In this document: piece by piece, positions 4,917 through 5,417 of the stretch
Numbering within the stretch: position 1 is the first letter of the stretch
Layout of the letters: every line of letters begins with the position of its first letter
Source of the DNA: CAISIP01 sp031403955
GTDB taxonomy: Bacteria; Pseudomonadota; Gammaproteobacteria; Burkholderiales; Burkholderiaceae_C
Assembly (NCBI GenBank): GCA_031403955.1
Contig: JANNGR010000409.1
Coordinates: 1 to 5,417, forward strand
Reading direction: 5' to 3'
Length of the DNA stretch: 5,417 nucleotides
Notes under the pieces: model-generated
The model's database searches: none
Told to the model about the DNA's origin: nothing
The model's input: the letters and a program-made list of their open reading frames with translations, nothing else
Position numbers and translations under genes: made by a program

Positions 4917-5128
4917 AAACAGGCAGCGTCGAGATCGGCGAGCCGCAAAAGCGCCATGCCTCGACCTGGATGCTGATAACCCGCGGAGTCTGGCTGGCTG
5001 GTCTGGGTTTGTATTTCATCTTTCCGCGGCCACCACTGTTGCCGGAAGATCCGCGCTTCATGGGTACGACGCTGGCGCAGATCCGGAGTGCCGTTCCTGG
5101 TCTTGAGAGTTGGTTCGCGGGGCGCTAG
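4913..5128 (+). CDS. Small single-TM hypothetical protein (71 aa), possibly truncated
   Basis: A GTG start overlaps the methyltransferase-like stop (GTGA, 4913-4916), typical of translational coupling. The 71-aa product has a polar N-terminus, one hydrophobic segment at about 19-37 (WMLITRGVWLAGLGLYFIF), then PRPPLLPEDPRFMGTTLAQI and RSAVPGLESWFAGR before TAG. The PEDPRFMG...PGLESW segment reads like the start of a longer membrane protein whose second half is absent, so the gene may have been cut short by a stop or deletion. A natural 71-aa protein is equally possible. I do not recognise a named family. It ends 33 bp before the DUF6629-like start. Confidence 0.6.
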   Translation: MKTGSVEIGEPQKRHASTWMLITRGVWLAGLGLYFIFPRPPLLPEDPRFMGTTLAQIRSAVPGLESWFAGR

Positions 5129-5149
5129 CAGCCCGCCGGCCACGTCGTT

Positions 5150-5153
5150 GGAG
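5150..5153 (+). promoter_or_regulatory. Shine-Dalgarno of the DUF6629-like gene
   Basis: GGAG lies 8 nt before the ATG at 5162 and supports that start, together with the family-typical MCFSA opening. Confidence 0.6.
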
Positions 5154-5161
5154 TGAACTGA

Positions 5162-5417
5162 ATGTGTTTCTCCGCCGCGGCCAGCTTCTCGGCGGGTGCC
5201 TTGCTGCTCGGGATCGGCACGCTGACGCTGAGGTCGGCGAGCCACCCGCTCGAACTGCCGTTCGCCGCGATCCCGCTGCTGTTCGCGATCCAGCAACCAA
5301 GGGTCCGTTCAGGAATAACTTGCACATTTGTCTCGTCAGCTTCGGGCGCGCTGCGTTGTTGCGAATCGCTTGTGTGGCAGAGCCACACGGCGCGCTCCGC
5401 GCCTAGCATCGCATCCC
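5162..5417 (+). pseudogene. DUF6629-family membrane protein, interrupted after about 45 residues
   Basis: The frame opens MCFSAAASFSAGALLLGIGT, then LTLRSASHPLELPFAAIPLL and FAIQQ. This is the characteristic N-terminus of DUF6629-family membrane proteins of unknown function, which normally continue for well over 150 residues with further TM helices. After residue 45 (base 5296) the translation becomes PRVRSGITCTFVSSASGALR and more non-hydrophobic sequence. It has no resemblance to the family, and neither of the other two forward frames restores it. The frame is still open at the window edge. The simplest reading is disruption by an insertion or rearrangement near 5297. The gene follows the 71-aa gene by 33 bp and was probably the last member of the same operon. 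Confidence 0.6.
5297..5417. other. Foreign-looking segment after the DUF6629 break, with tandem hairpins
   Basis: From about 5297 the sequence no longer codes for the DUF6629 protein, and a locally less GC-rich stretch (about 5304-5340) follows. Two perfect hairpins lie back to back: GTGTGGC-AGA-GCCACAC (5372-5388) and GGCGCG-CTC-CGCGCC (5389-5403). A minus-strand frame from 5409 (MLGAERAVWLCHTSDSQQRS, then APEADETNVQVIPERTL) crosses the junction, but I cannot match it to a transposase. It may be the end of an insertion sequence or of another mobile or repeated element; the other end lies outside the window. Confidence 0.4.

Noticed and set aside
5372..5417. Integron attC site
   Set aside because: The hairpins are perfect and lack the paired RYYYAAC/GTTRRRY core sites with extrahelical bases expected of attC.
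1..5417. tRNA, rRNA or CRISPR array
   Set aside because: No cloverleaf-like arms with a conserved T-loop, no rRNA-like stretches and no regularly spaced direct repeats were seen on either strand.

Overview
The window is GC-rich, densely coding chromosomal DNA. Its gene content suggests a betaproteobacterium, probably Burkholderiales (Alcaligenaceae/Burkholderiaceae-like). The pointers are a short granule phasin next to a MaoC-type hydratase, a small two-CBS protein, and a DUF5676/DUF2933/isoprenylcysteine-methyltransferase-like membrane cassette. Taxonomy is an inference from protein style; no marker gene is present.

Left third (1-1365, minus strand). Three genes are read leftward in close succession: a MaoC-family (R)-enoyl-CoA hydratase-like protein (1365-910), a phasin (873-427) and the N-terminal part of an exported SxxK serine hydrolase (398 to the window edge). 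The first two fit polyhydroxyalkanoate metabolism: the hydratase class can supply (R)-3-hydroxyacyl-CoA, and the phasin coats the granule. The hydrolase may be only a positional neighbour.

Divergent intergenic region (1366-1627). This 262-bp stretch separates the leftward operon from the rightward genes. It carries two perfect palindromes, TGTGCGC-N2-GCGCACA, which together form a 19-bp inverted repeat. They look like paired operators for an unidentified dimeric regulator.

Middle (1628-2905, plus strand). A CBS-pair protein is followed by a small basic 64-aa protein and then by a multipass membrane protein with spaced His/Asp residues, resembling YdjM-type putative metal-dependent hydrolases.

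Right half (2906-5417, plus strand). A strong FNR/ANR-type box (TTGAC-N4-ATCAA) sits about 41.5 bp upstream of the expected transcription start of a small secreted Cys/His protein. After a 108-bp gap with two mutually exclusive hairpins comes a signal-peptide remnant. It is followed by a tightly packed run of small membrane proteins: DUF5676-like, His-rich DUF2933-like, an isoprenylcysteine carboxyl methyltransferase-like enzyme and a 71-aa single-TM protein, several joined by 4-bp ATGA/GTGA overlaps. Such cassettes are, from general knowledge, often near copper or other metal-resistance genes, but their biochemical role is unknown. The last gene begins as a DUF6629-family protein and loses family resemblance abruptly near 5297, where unrelated hairpin-bearing sequence begins. 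This suggests a mobile-element insertion or a rearrangement at the right edge.

The best candidates for something undescribed are the membrane cassette under possible oxygen control, the paired palindromic operators, and the junction at about 5297.
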